Source: Papio anubis (lineage: Eukaryota > Chordata > Mammalia > Primates > Cercopithecidae). From it: 64,000 nt of DNA. A program made the position numbers and the translations under genes. How positions within the stretch are numbered: the first letter of the stretch is position 1; each line of letters begins with the position of its first letter. The stretch is taken from positions 13,351,156-13,415,155 of the forward strand of contig NC_044990.1 in the NCBI RefSeq assembly GCF_008728515.1. The letters run 5' to 3'. Positions 1 to 12,449 of this stretch are shown here, one piece after another. Under the pieces are notes generated by a model. It worked only from the letters and a program-made list of their open reading frames with translations, was not told the origin of the DNA and did no database searches.

Positions 1-84
1 CTCCTTTTTAAACAGAATTATCCCAGGTTCCTGATTTGATAGTGCAGTTTCAGGTTCTTGATCCCAGCCTTATATTCTTAACTA
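1..84. other. Unassigned left edge
   Basis: Short AT-rich stretch before the first L1 match. I see no gene or repeat in it. Confidence 0.3.
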
Positions 85-1140
85 CAGGCTTTAAAAATAG
101 ACATGATGGATCAATAAAACAGAATACAGAATGCAGAAATAAAGTCTCATAACTACTGCCAACTAATCTTCGAGAAAGTCACTACAACAAGAACACTCAC
201 TGGGGAAAGGACACCCTAAGGGTGTGGGTAAAATTGGATTGCCATATGCAGAAAATGCAACTGGATCCCATCTCTCACCATATACGAAAATTAACTCAAG
301 ATAAATTAAAGCTTAAATGTCAGACCCGAAACTATAAAAATACTAGAAGACAGTTTAAGGAGAACTCTTTTGGACATCGGTTTTCTCAAAGAATTCATGA
401 CAAGACCTCAAAAGCAAATGCACTGAAAACGAAAATAGACAAACGGGACTTAATTGAACTAAAAATCTCCACAGCAAAAGAAATCATCAACAGAGTGAAC
501 AGACCACCTGCAGAATGGGAGAAAATATTTGCAAACTATGCATCCAACAAAAGACGAATATCCAGAACCTACAAGGAACTCAAACATCTCAACAACAACA
601 ACAACAAATAACCCCATTTAAAAGTGGGCAAAGGACATGAGCAGGTATTTTTCAAAGGCAGACATACAAGTGGCCAGCAAACAGATGAAAAAATGTGCAA
701 TATCACTGATCTTCAGAAAAATACAAATCAAAACCACAATGAGGTGCCATCTTCTATCAGTCAGAATGGCTACTACCAGAAATTCAAAAAAGAATAGATG
801 TTGCCAGGGATGCAGAGAAAAAGGGAACACATACACTGTTGACGGGAATGTAAATTAGTACAACCTCTATGGAAAACAGTATGGAGATTTCTCAAAGTAC
901 TAAAAATGAAACTACCATTCAATCCAGCAATCCCACTACTGGATATATACTTAAAGGAAAAGAAATCGATACACCAAAAAGATATCTGCACTCAAATGTT
1001 CATCACAGCACTATTCACAATAATAAAGATACAAAATCAACCTAAGTGGCCATCAAAAGATGGTTGGATAAAGAAAATATATATATAAATATATATATAT
1101 ATTTATCCATGGAATGCACACATACACATACACATACACA
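85..1140 (+). mobile_element. L1 fragment: ORF2 C-terminal part and start of 3' UTR
   Basis: The stretch reads like the last third of primate L1 ORF2. It has the segment ending in GGGAAAGGACACCCT near 190-220, the CAGAATGGGAGAAAATATTTGCAAAC block near 510-540, and the AATCCAGCAATCCCACTACTGG block near 920-945. A remnant frame at 222-611 is the ORF2 tail only; no endonuclease or reverse transcriptase domain is present. The match breaks off at about 1115 in an AT/CA-rich tract and resumes at about 1589 on the same strand. It is 5' truncated and looks like L1PB or an older L1PA, which is a tentative label. Confidence 0.85.
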
Positions 1141-1146
1141 CACACG
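1079..1146. repeat. AT-rich then CA-rich simple repeat
   Basis: An alternating AT tract is followed by CACATA/CACA units. It sits where the L1 is interrupted and probably grew from the ATATATACACACC stretch normal in L1 3' ends. Confidence 0.8.
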
Positions 1147-1588
1147 AGATTGGTCAGGGTAGTGGGAAAAGTTATAAGGCAAGACACAAACCTTCTTGGA
1201 AGGCCAGGAGGTTTTGCAAAGCTTCAGGAGAGAATAAAAGCTGAAGCAGAGAGCTAGAAGTAGGTGCAAGGGAATGTACGGGACTTTATCTAAGTAAGTT
1301 TATTTACTTATGTTGTCCGGAAACCAACCTGTGATCATCCACACTCAGGACTGCTCCCTGCAAGGGGGGACAACAATATTAATAATCCACAGGTTGTGTT
1401 GGCTCCAGGCCTTTGACATTAAATCCATACTGAATAAATACAAGCAGCTCCAGCTTTTTGAGGCTGTACTCTCATCAGCGGCGTTAAATCGTGCAGTCTC
1501 CTGGCCGTGCTCTCAGGCAAGATACTTGTGTCTGCATACTTGTTTCATCCATCACTTGGCTACAGTCTGTGGGACAGACTCGGCACAC
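1147..1588 (+). mobile_element. Solo LTR, probably ERVK class (MER9-like)
   Basis: About 440 bp splits one L1 in two. It has the make-up of an LTR: AATAAA-type motifs at about 1231 and 1433, a short downstream R/U5-like part, and a 3' end GACTCGGCA. CA-rich sequence lies on both sides, which hides any 6-bp target duplication. The central part (GTTGTCCGGAAACCAACCTG onwards) resembles what I recall of MER9/HERVK9 LTRs. The family name is a guess; that it is an LTR inserted in the L1 is firmer. No retroviral coding sequence is attached. Confidence 0.5.
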
Positions 1589-1965
1589 ACACACCATGGA
1601 ATATTATTCAGCTATAAAAATGAATGAAATCATATCTTTTGCAGCAACATGGGTGGAACTAGATTCCATTATCTCAAGTGAAATAATGCAGAAACGGAAA
1701 GTCAAATACCACATGTTCTCACTTATAAGTGGGAACTAAATAATGTGTACACATCGAAATAGAGAGTGGAGTAATAGACATTGGAGACAAGGAAGTGTGG
1801 GAAGGGGTGAGAGATGAAAAATTACTTCATGGGTATAATGTACACTATGTGGGTAGTGGCTATGCTAAAAACCCAGACTTCACTACTACACAATATATCC
1901 ATGTAACAAAACTGTACTTATACCCTCTGAATCTATAATTTATGAAAACTGCATTCAAATTTAAC
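1589..1965 (+). mobile_element. L1 3' UTR (continuation of the split copy)
   Basis: Resumes at CACCATGGAATATTATTCAG, which is the expected next block of the L1 begun at 85. It runs through the TTCTCACTTATAAGTGGGA block to the ATATATCCATGTAACAAAACTG end. It has no clear poly-A tail. Confidence 0.85.
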
Positions 1966-2105
1966 TTTTTGCTGCTTTTCAGAACTGCTCTCTGGCTTCC
2001 TTACCTCTCGGACCAGCTGTCACCCTCATGCTTTCAGCAAGACTGACCTGGATTCTTCCCCAATCAGGGTTAACCTTGGCCCAGAGACTCAATATCAAGA
2101 AATAG

Positions 2106-3709
2106 TTCAAACCAAAGTTATCCTCAGTAAAAAGAATAAAATTGGAGGAATTACACTACCTAACTTTAAGTTATACTACAGTGCCGTAGTAATCAAATGA
2201 GATGGTACTGGCATAAAAGCCGACATATAGATCAGTGGAACAGAATAGAGAACCCAGAGATAAACCTATACATCTACCATGAACTCATTTTTGACAAAGG
2301 TCCCAAGAACATACATTAGACAAAGGAGATCTTTTCAATACATGGTGCTGGGAAAACTGGATATTCATACGCAAAAGAAAAAAACTAGACTCCTATCTCT
2401 TGCCATATACAAACATCAAATCAAAGTGGATTAAAGACTTAACTCTAAGACTTCAAACTATGAAAGTACTATAAAAAGAAATTGGGGAAACTCTCCAAGA
2501 CATTGGGCTGCGCAAAGATGTATTTAGTAATATCCCACAGGTACAGGCAACCAAAGCAAACATGGACAAATGGGATCATATGAAGTTAAAAAGCTTCTGC
2601 ACAGCAAAGGAAACAACCAACAAAGTGAAGAGAAAACCCACAGAATGGGAGAAAATATTTGCAAACTGCTCATCTGACAAGGGATTAATAACGAGACTAT
2701 ATAAGGAGCTCAAACAACTCTATCAGGAAAAAATACAATGATCCAATTTAAAAATTGGCAAAACATTTGGATAGACATTTATCAAAAGAAGACATACAAA
2801 TGGCAAGCAGGTATATGAAAAGGTGTTCAACATCACTAATCAATCATCAGAGAAATGCAAGTCAAATCCACAATGAGACATCATCTTATCCCAGTTAAAA
2901 TGGCTTTTATCCAAAAGTCAGGCAATAACAAAGGCTGGCGAGGATGTGGAGAAAAGGGAACCCTCTTGCTACACTGTTGGTGGGAATGTAAACTGGTACG
3001 ACCACTATAGAGAACAGTTTGGAGGCTCCTCACAAAAAACAAAAATAGAGATATCATGCTCTCCAGCAAACTCGCATGGATCTATATACCCAAAATAAAA
3101 GATATTAGTATATTGAAGGGATAGCTACACCCCCGTGTTTATTGCAGCACTATTCACAATAGCCAAAATTTGGAAGCAACCTAAATTTCCATCAACAGAC
3201 AAATGGATAAAGAAAATGTGGTACATATGCACAATGGAGTACTATTCAGCCATAAAAAAGGATGAGATCCCGTCATTTGCAACAACATGGATGGAACTGG
3301 AGGTCATTATGTTAAGTGTAATAAACCAGACACATAATGTTCTCACTTATTTGTGGGAGCTAAAAATTAAAATAATTGAACTGATGAAGAAAGAGAGTAG
3401 AAGGATGGTTACTAGAGGCTGCGAAGGGTAGTTGGGGGGTGGGATGGTGGGGATCAATGGGTACAAAAAAGAAGTTAAAAGAATGAACAAGGCCTAGCAT
3501 TTGCTATCACAATAGAGTGACTATAGTCAAAAATAATTTAAGTGTACATTGTAGCTAAAACAGTATAATTGGATTGTTGGTAATACAAAAGAAAATGCTC
3601 GAGATGATGGATACCCCATTTTACATGATGTGATTATTGCACATTGTATGCCTATATCAAAATATCTCATGTAATCCATAAATATATACATCTACTATGT
3701 GCTCACAAC
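2106..3709 (+). mobile_element. L1 fragment (L1MA/L1PB-like), ORF2 end plus 3' UTR
   Basis: Begins in ORF2 at AATTGGAGGAATTACACTACC. It passes the GGAGAAAATATTTGCAAACTGC block, the AACACATAATGTTCTCACTTATTTGTGGG block, and the 3' end with GATGTGATTATTGCACATTG and AATATCTCATGTAATCC. The reading frame is broken many times. It lies in the same direction as the preceding L1 but is a separate copy, since about 140 bp of unassigned DNA (1966-2105) separates them and the ORF2 tail is repeated. An AluY sits at its 3' end. Confidence 0.9.
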
Positions 3710-3710
3710 T

Positions 3711-6039
<2,329 letters not shown>

Positions 6040-6125
6040 AATAGTGCCCAACACAATGCTTTGCCTGGAAGACTTTTGATAAACATGATTGAATCAGAAA
6101 TATTTTTAAATAAATGAATATGAAT
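6040..6125 (+). mobile_element. L2/MIR 3'-end fragment
   Basis: Worn match to the AGTGCCCAGCACA...AATAAATgaatg ending shared by old LINE/SINE repeats. Confidence 0.4.
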
Positions 6126-6429
6126 GGCTTTTGCACCCATCCATGGTTTGGGTTATCTGTCACATTTGATTACTCTCACCATTTCTCCCTTCCATTGGTT
6201 AGGTCATTGGGAAAGTGTACAGTAATCTGAATTTCCCTAGGAGCACGCAAAATGAGAATGATAATGTCAGAAAGGAAAATGCATTCTCCACTTCACCAAA
6301 TCTGTGCATCTTATAGGACTTGCTCACATGCAAGGATAGATAACCCTGCAGGACAATCAACTTTAATATTCAGAAGGATCTGTACTTCTTAGTGGAAAGG
6401 GTGGAAAGGAGTAACTTTTATTAAATGCC

Positions 6430-6605
6430 TCAAATGTGTCTTTGCTTTCACATACACGATCTTACTTGTATGCAAACCAATCTTGGTAAGCATATAATAT
6501 TTCCATTTTAAAAATTAAAAAAGAACAACCTGAGACTCAGAAAAGTTAAGTAGGTGGAGGAACCATTCTATAAATAGCCCAGGAAAGAGCAAAGCTGGCA
6601 ATGTT
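6430..6605 (+). mobile_element. MIR fragment
   Basis: Shows the MIR order: upper-tract bases, then CCATTTTA, CTGAGACTCAGAAAAGTTAAGTAG, then a worn accession tail. Strongly diverged. Confidence 0.55.
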
Positions 6606-6664
6606 CAGTGTTCGTGAAAAATGTTTGCACATGGACCACAGGTGCTTGCCTGAGATCCTCATAA

Positions 6665-6835
6665 TATTGCTTTATTGAGAGTTTCATACAGCTGAGTGCT
6701 GTTCTCAGTGCTTTACCTGAATTTGTTAATGGGGTATCTACTATACTGTTCCCATTTTATGTGGGAGGAAATAGAGGGACAGAGAGATTAGGAAACTTGT
6801 CCCTAATCACATAAACTTGGCCCCGGTGTACCAAT
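6665..6835 (+). mobile_element. MIR fragment
   Basis: Matches MIR through CAGTGCTTTACCTGAATTTG, TTCCCATTTTATGTGGGAGGAAA and the GAGATTAGGAAACTTGTCCC block. It is a second MIR just downstream of the previous one, in the same direction. Confidence 0.65.
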
Positions 6836-6861
6836 CAATATTTTAGGGATCTGTGTCCTTT

Positions 6862-6864
<3 letters not shown>

Positions 6865-6893
<29 letters not shown>
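6865..6893. repeat. (TC)n microsatellite
   Basis: About 14 uninterrupted TC units. Confidence 0.95.
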
Positions 6894-6895
<2 letters not shown>

Positions 6896-6907
6896 GTCTC
6901 TAGGGAC

Positions 6908-7121
6908 GAGTGCTATTCCATAAAACTTTCTGCAAAGATGGATATGTTCTGTATCTGCTGCACTGTTCAATATGGTGACCCCAGCCACGTGCGCCTATTG
7001 AGCCCTTGAAATATGGTGTGTGCAACCGAGTAGCTGAATTTTTAACTTCACTTAATTTAAATTAATTTAAATTTAAATAGTCACATGTGGCTAGCAGCCA
7101 TATTGATCAAAGATAGCAGCT
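6908..7121 (+). mobile_element. Non-autonomous hAT-type DNA element
   Basis: Matches the common primate miniature element with inner parts AGCCAC..TGTGGCT, TTGAGCCCTTGAAAT, and a palindromic AATTTAAATTTAAAT core. The two ends mirror each other (GTGCTATTCCATA on the left, TATTGATCAAAGATAGCAG on the right). A second partial copy is at 63731-63865. I do not assign a family name. Confidence 0.65.
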
Positions 7122-7144
7122 GCAGAGACGCTGAAATAATAATC

Positions 7145-7258
7145 GCTAATGTAAGAGCTAACATTTGTTGAGTTCATTCAAACTTCAGAACAACTCCATG
7201 TAGTAAGTACTATAATTATCCTTATTTTACAAATTCAGAAAATTTCTTTTACAGAGTG
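7145..7258 (+). mobile_element. MIR fragment
   Basis: Contains AACTCCATGTAGTAAGTACTATAATTATCC and TTATTTTACAAATTCAGAAAA, in MIR order. Confidence 0.6.
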
Positions 7259-7259
7259 C

Positions 7260-7509
7260 TGTACTTGGGATATTTAACCCCTCCAAATCTCACGTTAAAA
7301 TTTGATCTCCGAGGTTGGAGGTGAGGTCTTATGGGAGATGTTCAGGTCATGGGGGTGGATCTTTCATGAATAGATTAATGCTCTTCCAGGCCCAGGAGGG
7401 AGGGAAAGAGGGAGTTCTTGCTCTCTTAGTTCCCAAAGGTTGTTTAAAAAAAAAAAAAAAAAAGCCTGGTATCTCCCCCGATCCTTGCTTCCTCTGCATG
7501 CACCATGCA
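7260..7509 (+). mobile_element. MaLR LTR (MST type), 5' part
   Basis: Reads as the first half of an MST LTR: CCAAATCTCACGTT, GGTTGGAGGTGAGGTCTTATGGGAG, TCATGGGGGTGGAT, TCATGAATAGATTAATG and GAGTTCTTGCTCTCTTAGTTCCC. An internal run of 19 As (7445-7463) has grown from the usual TTTAAAAGAGCCTGG. The LTR is cut at about 7509 by the GAMT pseudogene and resumes at about 8392. Confidence 0.8.
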
Positions 7510-8391
7510 TTTTTTGTTGTTGCTGTTGTCGGGAGGCATATGGCCCAGTGTTAGCATTTATTTCACCCTCACGACCCTGGGAGGCAGGTAGCAGTGTTCC
7601 CCTGACAGAGAGGGTTAACAAAGCTGCCTAATGGTACGAGGCCGGGATCAACCCAGGGCTGTGACAGACCAGAGCCTGGGCTCCCAGCCATGAAGACCTT
7701 GAGTAAGGGGTGTAGGGGGCTTGTCCAGAAGCCCAGAGACCCCAGAGTGGGCAGACACCTGGAGCACCAGGTCCAGGCAGGCTCAGTGCATGGTGACAAG
7801 GGGCTTGATCATCCATGGGAAGACCAGTAGCTGCAGTCAGCTGGTGGGATCAGCATCATCGCCCCCTGTTGATGTTCTCCTTCCAGCAGCATAGGAATCC
7901 GTGTCTCTCAAACATGGTGGTGATGTCCAAGATGCTTGGACTTCATCAGTTCCCCCAGGAGGTGAGGTTGCAGTAGGTGAAGAGACATCACCCAGCTTCA
8001 GCAGGTCAAAGGTGTGGTTCTTAGTGAAGTTGAACTTGCACATGTGCCAGGTCTCTTCCAAAAGTGGGCACATGTCCTACAGGATCCCATCAAAGTGAAC
8101 ATCCAGCAAGGGGGCACCACCCTCTCCCACAGGCCTTTCAAGGGGACAACCTTACATGGCTGCTGCTTTGCCAAGCCCTGGAGTTGCTGGAAGTCACTGT
8201 CACTGCACTTGATGCGCTTGATGGTCCAGTGTTCATTGATGGAGACCTCCCACACCATGAGGCTGTGATGGCCACACTCAAGCCCACCTCCAGGACCCAG
8301 CCCCCTTTAAAGGTGGTGGCAGCCACCAGCGTATGCATGTAATGGGCCCCCCGGGCTCCATCAGCAGCTCCCCTTCACTTTCTCCAGGAGT
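7510..8391 (-). pseudogene. GAMT: Processed pseudogene of guanidinoacetate N-methyltransferase
   Basis: The parent enzyme uses S-adenosylmethionine to methylate guanidinoacetate to creatine. On the minus strand I can read its core in order but in shifting frames: TFKGGWVLEVG (SAM-binding motif region) near 8320-8285, NEHWTIKRIK near 8237-8208, KVVPLKGLWE near 8153-8124, EETWHMCKFNFTKNHTFDLLK near 8059-7997 (first 20 residues diagnostic), then YCNLTSWGELMKSK after a shift near 7960. The match starts inside the exon 1 region (the MERWETPY equivalent is damaged) and continues through the stop into a 3' UTR. AATAAA lies at 7562-7557 and a decayed A-rich tail at about 7530-7510. No introns, a tail and several frameshifts mean a dead retrocopy. 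It sits inside an MST LTR, so it arrived later than that LTR. I saw no clear target duplication. I cannot say which annotated GAMT pseudogene this is. Confidence 0.9.
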
Positions 8392-8536
8392 GGAAGAAGC
8401 CAGAGCCTATACCAGAAGCAGATACTGGTGCCATGCTTCTTACACAGCCTACAGACTCACAAGCCAAATACACCTCTTTTCTTTATAAATTACCCAGCCT
8501 CAGATATCCCTTGGTAGCAATGCAATGGAGTAAGAG
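8392..8536 (+). mobile_element. MaLR LTR (MST type), 3' part
   Basis: Resumes with ACCAGAAGCAGATACTGGTGCC, ACAGCCTACAGACTCACAAGCC, TCTTTTCTTTATAAATTACCC and ends near AATGGAGTAAGA. Together with 7260-7509 it makes one LTR. Confidence 0.85.
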
Positions 8537-8539
8537 ATG

Positions 8540-8615
8540 AAATATGATTGAATTGCCTAATACCACACAGAAAAGAAAGTGGAACGGGTAGACATAGAAA
8601 TTGAGGTCTGGAAAA
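8540..8615 (+). mobile_element. MIR fragment
   Basis: Worn stretch like the ACACAG...AAGTGG...GAGGTCTGG part of MIR. Confidence 0.35.
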
Positions 8616-8689
8616 ACTGATCTAAGGGGGAAAAAAAAGGCACAGCAAAAATCCTTTGGCTGTGAAAGTAATTTTAAAGTGCTGGGACT

Positions 8690-8785
8690 GTGTCTGGTTT
8701 TGCTCACTACTTTGTCCTCAAGGCTTGGCTCTTAGTAGTAGATGCTCAATAAAGCCTTTTTAAATAAAAGAGTGAATAAATGCAT
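8690..8785 (+). mobile_element. L2 3' end
   Basis: GTCTGGTTTTGCTCACTACTTTG, then GATGCTCAATAAAG and a (TGAA)-like tail, in L2 order. Confidence 0.65.
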
Positions 8786-9479
8786 AGATACAGTCTTGTT
8801 CTATTATACAGAGAACTGTAGCCAATTGTCCTTCATCTTTGCTAAGAACAGTCTGGGAGATTTAGATTAGATGAAAGAACTTCCTGACACTGAAATGTGT
8901 TTCTGGAGGATATTAAAATCTATAGTCTCAAAGTATGTAAAATAAGATTTCTCCTGATCAAAATGCAATGCATTTGATATGCTCCCACCTACAGAATAAG
9001 GGATTGATTAAGTTCATCCTTCATCCCTTTGAGATAATCACTCACTTTTGAATGTAAAAGACCCTCTCCTAGCGCATAAAGACATAGCAAGCATTTCCTG
9101 AACAAAAGCAACTTCTAAAAAGAAATTATTGCCAAACATGTTTCAATCAGAGAGTGAGTCATGAAGAGGGCACATTTGTTCCCTAATTCGAGGTCTGTTG
9201 GTTATGAAGGTTGTAGCACATCAGTTTGGGGTTATTCAAAACTGTAAATTTTACGATTCTTTTCATTTCTAAAGCTGTTTAAAAACATCAGTGGTCTCCA
9301 TCTAGTTTTAATGAGAGCTTTCCACATGCTTTGTGATTCTCAAAAACAATTACATGGTCATTTACTAATACTGACCTGCTAAATTTAATGGACATGTTTA
9401 AGGAAATGGGACTATTAATGGCACTGCTATCAAAGCTGGCATCTTCTAAGGGAATGTGTTGCTGGCATCTTTCATCTCC
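8786..9479. other. Single-copy stretch
   Basis: AT-rich, no repeat or coding signal that I can recognise. Confidence 0.5.
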
Positions 9480-9620
9480 CTGGTCTATGATGTTTTTGGA
9501 ACAAGGATCACATCTGTCCTGATCATGGTTATACCCTCAAAGCTGGCATGTCATCTCCAGGGAACAGAGGTTACAGAGCTTAAATAAAACGTGTTGGATG
9601 AATCAATGAATGAATCATAA
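9480..9620 (+). mobile_element. L2 3' end
   Basis: GGAACAAGGATCACATCTGTCCTG, later TTAAATAAAACGTGTTGGATGAATCAATGAATG. Diverged L2 tail. Confidence 0.55.
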
Positions 9621-10379
9621 GGTGGCCAAACATACTACATCTTTCTCATTATTTTAAGGTAAAAAATCTGAGTCCAGGGTAAATTAAAATTTTGTCCACA
9701 GCCCCCAAACAAGACAAAAACAGAATAGCACACGTACAAAAGGATGAAATCTCCAGAAACAGCCTTATTGCAATAGCTTTTCAATGTGACCCTCTTTGGG
9801 AAGCTTCTGAATCAAACAATGTTTGTCAGGAAACAAAGTACTTTCAGTGTTTCCATGAATTTACCATTGGGTATTGATATCACAGATGGTGAAGAGCCAA
9901 GGAGCCTATCAGGAAGGTAAAGAAGAGACTGACAAAGGCAAGAAGGTACTATCACTGCTAGAGAGATCCAGGGGGAAGGCTGTGTGACCACAGCCAAGGA
10001 ACAGGACCACCTGGAGAAAGTCTGCCCAGCAAGAGCTGAAGCTGTGTGGAGGAGATGCAGCAGCGACCACTGCAAATGCTACTCGAAGCAGAGAGACGGA
10101 GGAGGTAGAACGTGGCCTGCTCCCTCATTGGGTCCTTCGGTTTTCCACAGTGTCTTCCACTGGCCTTCTCAAAATCAAAGAAACAAGAGAGCTGGAAAAT
10201 ATTGCTCTCTGAGTTACAGCACAGGGCAGAGAAGGGCAGAGAAGGGCAGAAAATGCACTGGAAAGAAAACAAGCAAGTGACCTATATAACTTCTCTTAGG
10301 CCTTCTCCCTCCTGTGTACCCCACAGCATATTAAGTGGAAAATTATTATAACACTCATTGTATCACGTGGCTGTGTTTT
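9621..10379. other. Single-copy stretch
   Basis: No gene. It holds a small 10-bp minisatellite (GGGCAGAGAA, three units, at 10224-10253). Open frames on both strands overlap here without any recognisable protein. Confidence 0.5.
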
Positions 10380-10484
10380 GCTTACATATCCATTTCAACT
10401 TGTATCTCTCGGTTTCCCCAGTACCAGTACTGGCACACTGCAATTTCTGAACAAAAGATTTTTGAACTAATGAATAAACAGGTG
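10380..10484 (+). mobile_element. L2 3'-end fragment
   Basis: Worn match ending in TTTTTGAACTAATGAATAAACAGG. Confidence 0.35.
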
Positions 10485-10534
10485 ATTAGATTTTATTCAA
10501 TCTAATTAATAATGACCTAATAAGGTCATTATTA
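10485..10534. repeat. Two adjacent perfect inverted repeats
   Basis: First palindrome: ATTAGATT (10485-10492), 6-base spacer, AATCTAAT (10499-10506). Second begins at the very next base: TAATAATGACCT (10507-10518), spacer AATA, AGGTCATTATTA (10523-10534). Both are perfect. The second holds two nuclear-receptor half-sites (AGGTCA) facing outwards with four bases between them. Function is unknown. Confidence 0.9.
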
Positions 10535-10654
10535 GGATAGTGAGTCAGAATGTTCTAGTAGATTCTACATACATCAACTCCTTCATAGAGTATCCTGAAA
10601 GACCCACAACTCACTCACACATTCTTTCTCCAAACTGTCAAATTTCACCAATTA

Positions 10655-11312
<658 letters not shown>

Positions 11313-11318
11313 AGATGG

Positions 11319-11606
11319 GGCCTGGCGTGGTGGCTCACGCCTGTAATCCCAACACTTTGGAAGGCTGAGGCGAGCGGATCACCTGAGGTCAGGAGTTCAA
11401 GAGCAGCCTGGCCAACATGGTGAAACTCCATCTCTACTAAAAATACAAAAAAAAAATTAGCCAGGTATGGTGGCGCATGCCTGTAATTCCAGCTACTTGG
11501 GAGGCTGTGGCAGGAGAATCGCTTGAACCCCAGGGAGACACAGGCTGCAGTGAACCGAGATTGTGCCACTTCACTTGATCCTGGGCAAAAGAGCGAAACT
11601 CCGCCA
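11319..11606 (+). mobile_element. AluS
   Basis: Full-length Alu (GGCGTGGTGGCTCACGCC, GGCCAACATGGTGAAACTCC, AAATACAAAAAAAAAATTAGCC, GAGCGAAACTCCG). Its A-rich tail has become the long purine microsatellite that follows. Confidence 0.92.
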
Positions 11607-11777
11607 AAAGAAACAAAGACAGAAAGACAGAAGGACGGAAGGAAAGAAAGAAAAGAAAGAAGGAAGAAAGAAAGAAGGAAGGAAGGAAGGAAGGAAGGAA
11701 GGAAGGAAGGAAGGAAGGAAGGAAGGAAGGAAAGAGAGAAAGAGAGAAAGAGAGAAAGAGAGAAAGAGAGAAAGAAA

Positions 11778-11813
<36 letters not shown>

Positions 11814-11920
11814 AGGAAGGAAGGAAGGAAGGAAGGAAGGAAGGAAGGAAGGAAGGAAGGAAGGAAGGAAGGAAGGAAGGAAGGAAGGAAGGAAGGAAGG
11901 AAGGAAGGAGAAAGAAAGAG
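11607..11920. repeat. GAAA/GGAA tetranucleotide tract
   Basis: Over 300 bp of pure purine on this strand: mixed GAAA, then about 12 GGAA units, GAGAAA units, GAAA units, and a second GGAA block of about 24 units. It grew from the AluS tail. Long lysine/arginine/glutamate-rich open frames across it are artefacts of the repeat. Confidence 0.97.
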
Positions 11921-11954
11921 GAAACCCCGTCTCTACTAAAAAATACAAAAAACT
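11921..11954 (+). mobile_element. Alu fragment at gap edge
   Basis: GAAACCCCGTCTCTACTAAA and AAATACAAAAAACT match the middle of an Alu left arm, in plus orientation, cut off by the gap. Either a second Alu lies in the gap or the assembly joined two loci wrongly. Confidence 0.75.
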
Positions 11955-12054
11955 NNNNNNNNNNNNNNNNNNNNNNNNNNNNNNNNNNNNNNNNNNNNNN
12001 NNNNNNNNNNNNNNNNNNNNNNNNNNNNNNNNNNNNNNNNNNNNNNNNNNNNNN
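11955..12054. other. Assembly gap (100 Ns)
   Basis: Exactly 100 Ns, the usual filler for a gap of unknown size. It lies between Alu-like sequence and an AAGA repeat, so true length and content are not known. Confidence 1.
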
Positions 12055-12094
<40 letters not shown>

Positions 12095-12096
12095 AA
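12055..12096. repeat. (AAGA)n microsatellite
   Basis: About ten AAGA units directly after the gap, probably the tail of the Alu cut by the gap. Confidence 0.95.
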
Positions 12097-12449
12097 AGTG
12101 AGTCTTCAATGATCTTGGGAGAGGGCTCAGAGAATGGGCAGAGCCTTGAGTGGGGTGTGACTCTGGATTCTTGCTGCCAAGGAAAGAATAGATTGAGGAG
12201 ATGAGAAGCCGAGGGAGTAAGTCTCCTGGAGCCCATGCATGACATGCTGGTGGCATGTGGTGGCCTGGTGGTGGGTGGATGAGGAGCAGATATGTTGCAA
12301 ACTGTGGAGAAGGCCATGTTGCTGCTAAAGCAGCAGGATATTGAATGGTCTCAGAAGCGGGAGACTAACCATGATGTATCTGATGCTTAGCTATGGGAGT
12401 CCTGGCGTAGGACAGAGTGACAAGAGGTGGTGCTTCTAAGGAAACATAT
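12097..12449. other. Single-copy stretch
   Basis: No repeat or gene recognised. Open frames here join to the gap and are not real. Confidence 0.5.

Noticed and set aside
222..611. 129-codon plus-strand frame
   Set aside because: It is the decayed C-terminal tail of L1 ORF2, not a gene.
11523..12204. Long lysine/arginine-rich open frames
   Set aside because: They are read through the GAAA/GGAA repeat and across the Ns, so they are repeat artefacts.
11571..12317. Longest minus-strand frame (248 codons)
   Set aside because: It crosses the 100-N gap and the purine repeat; the joined protein does not exist.
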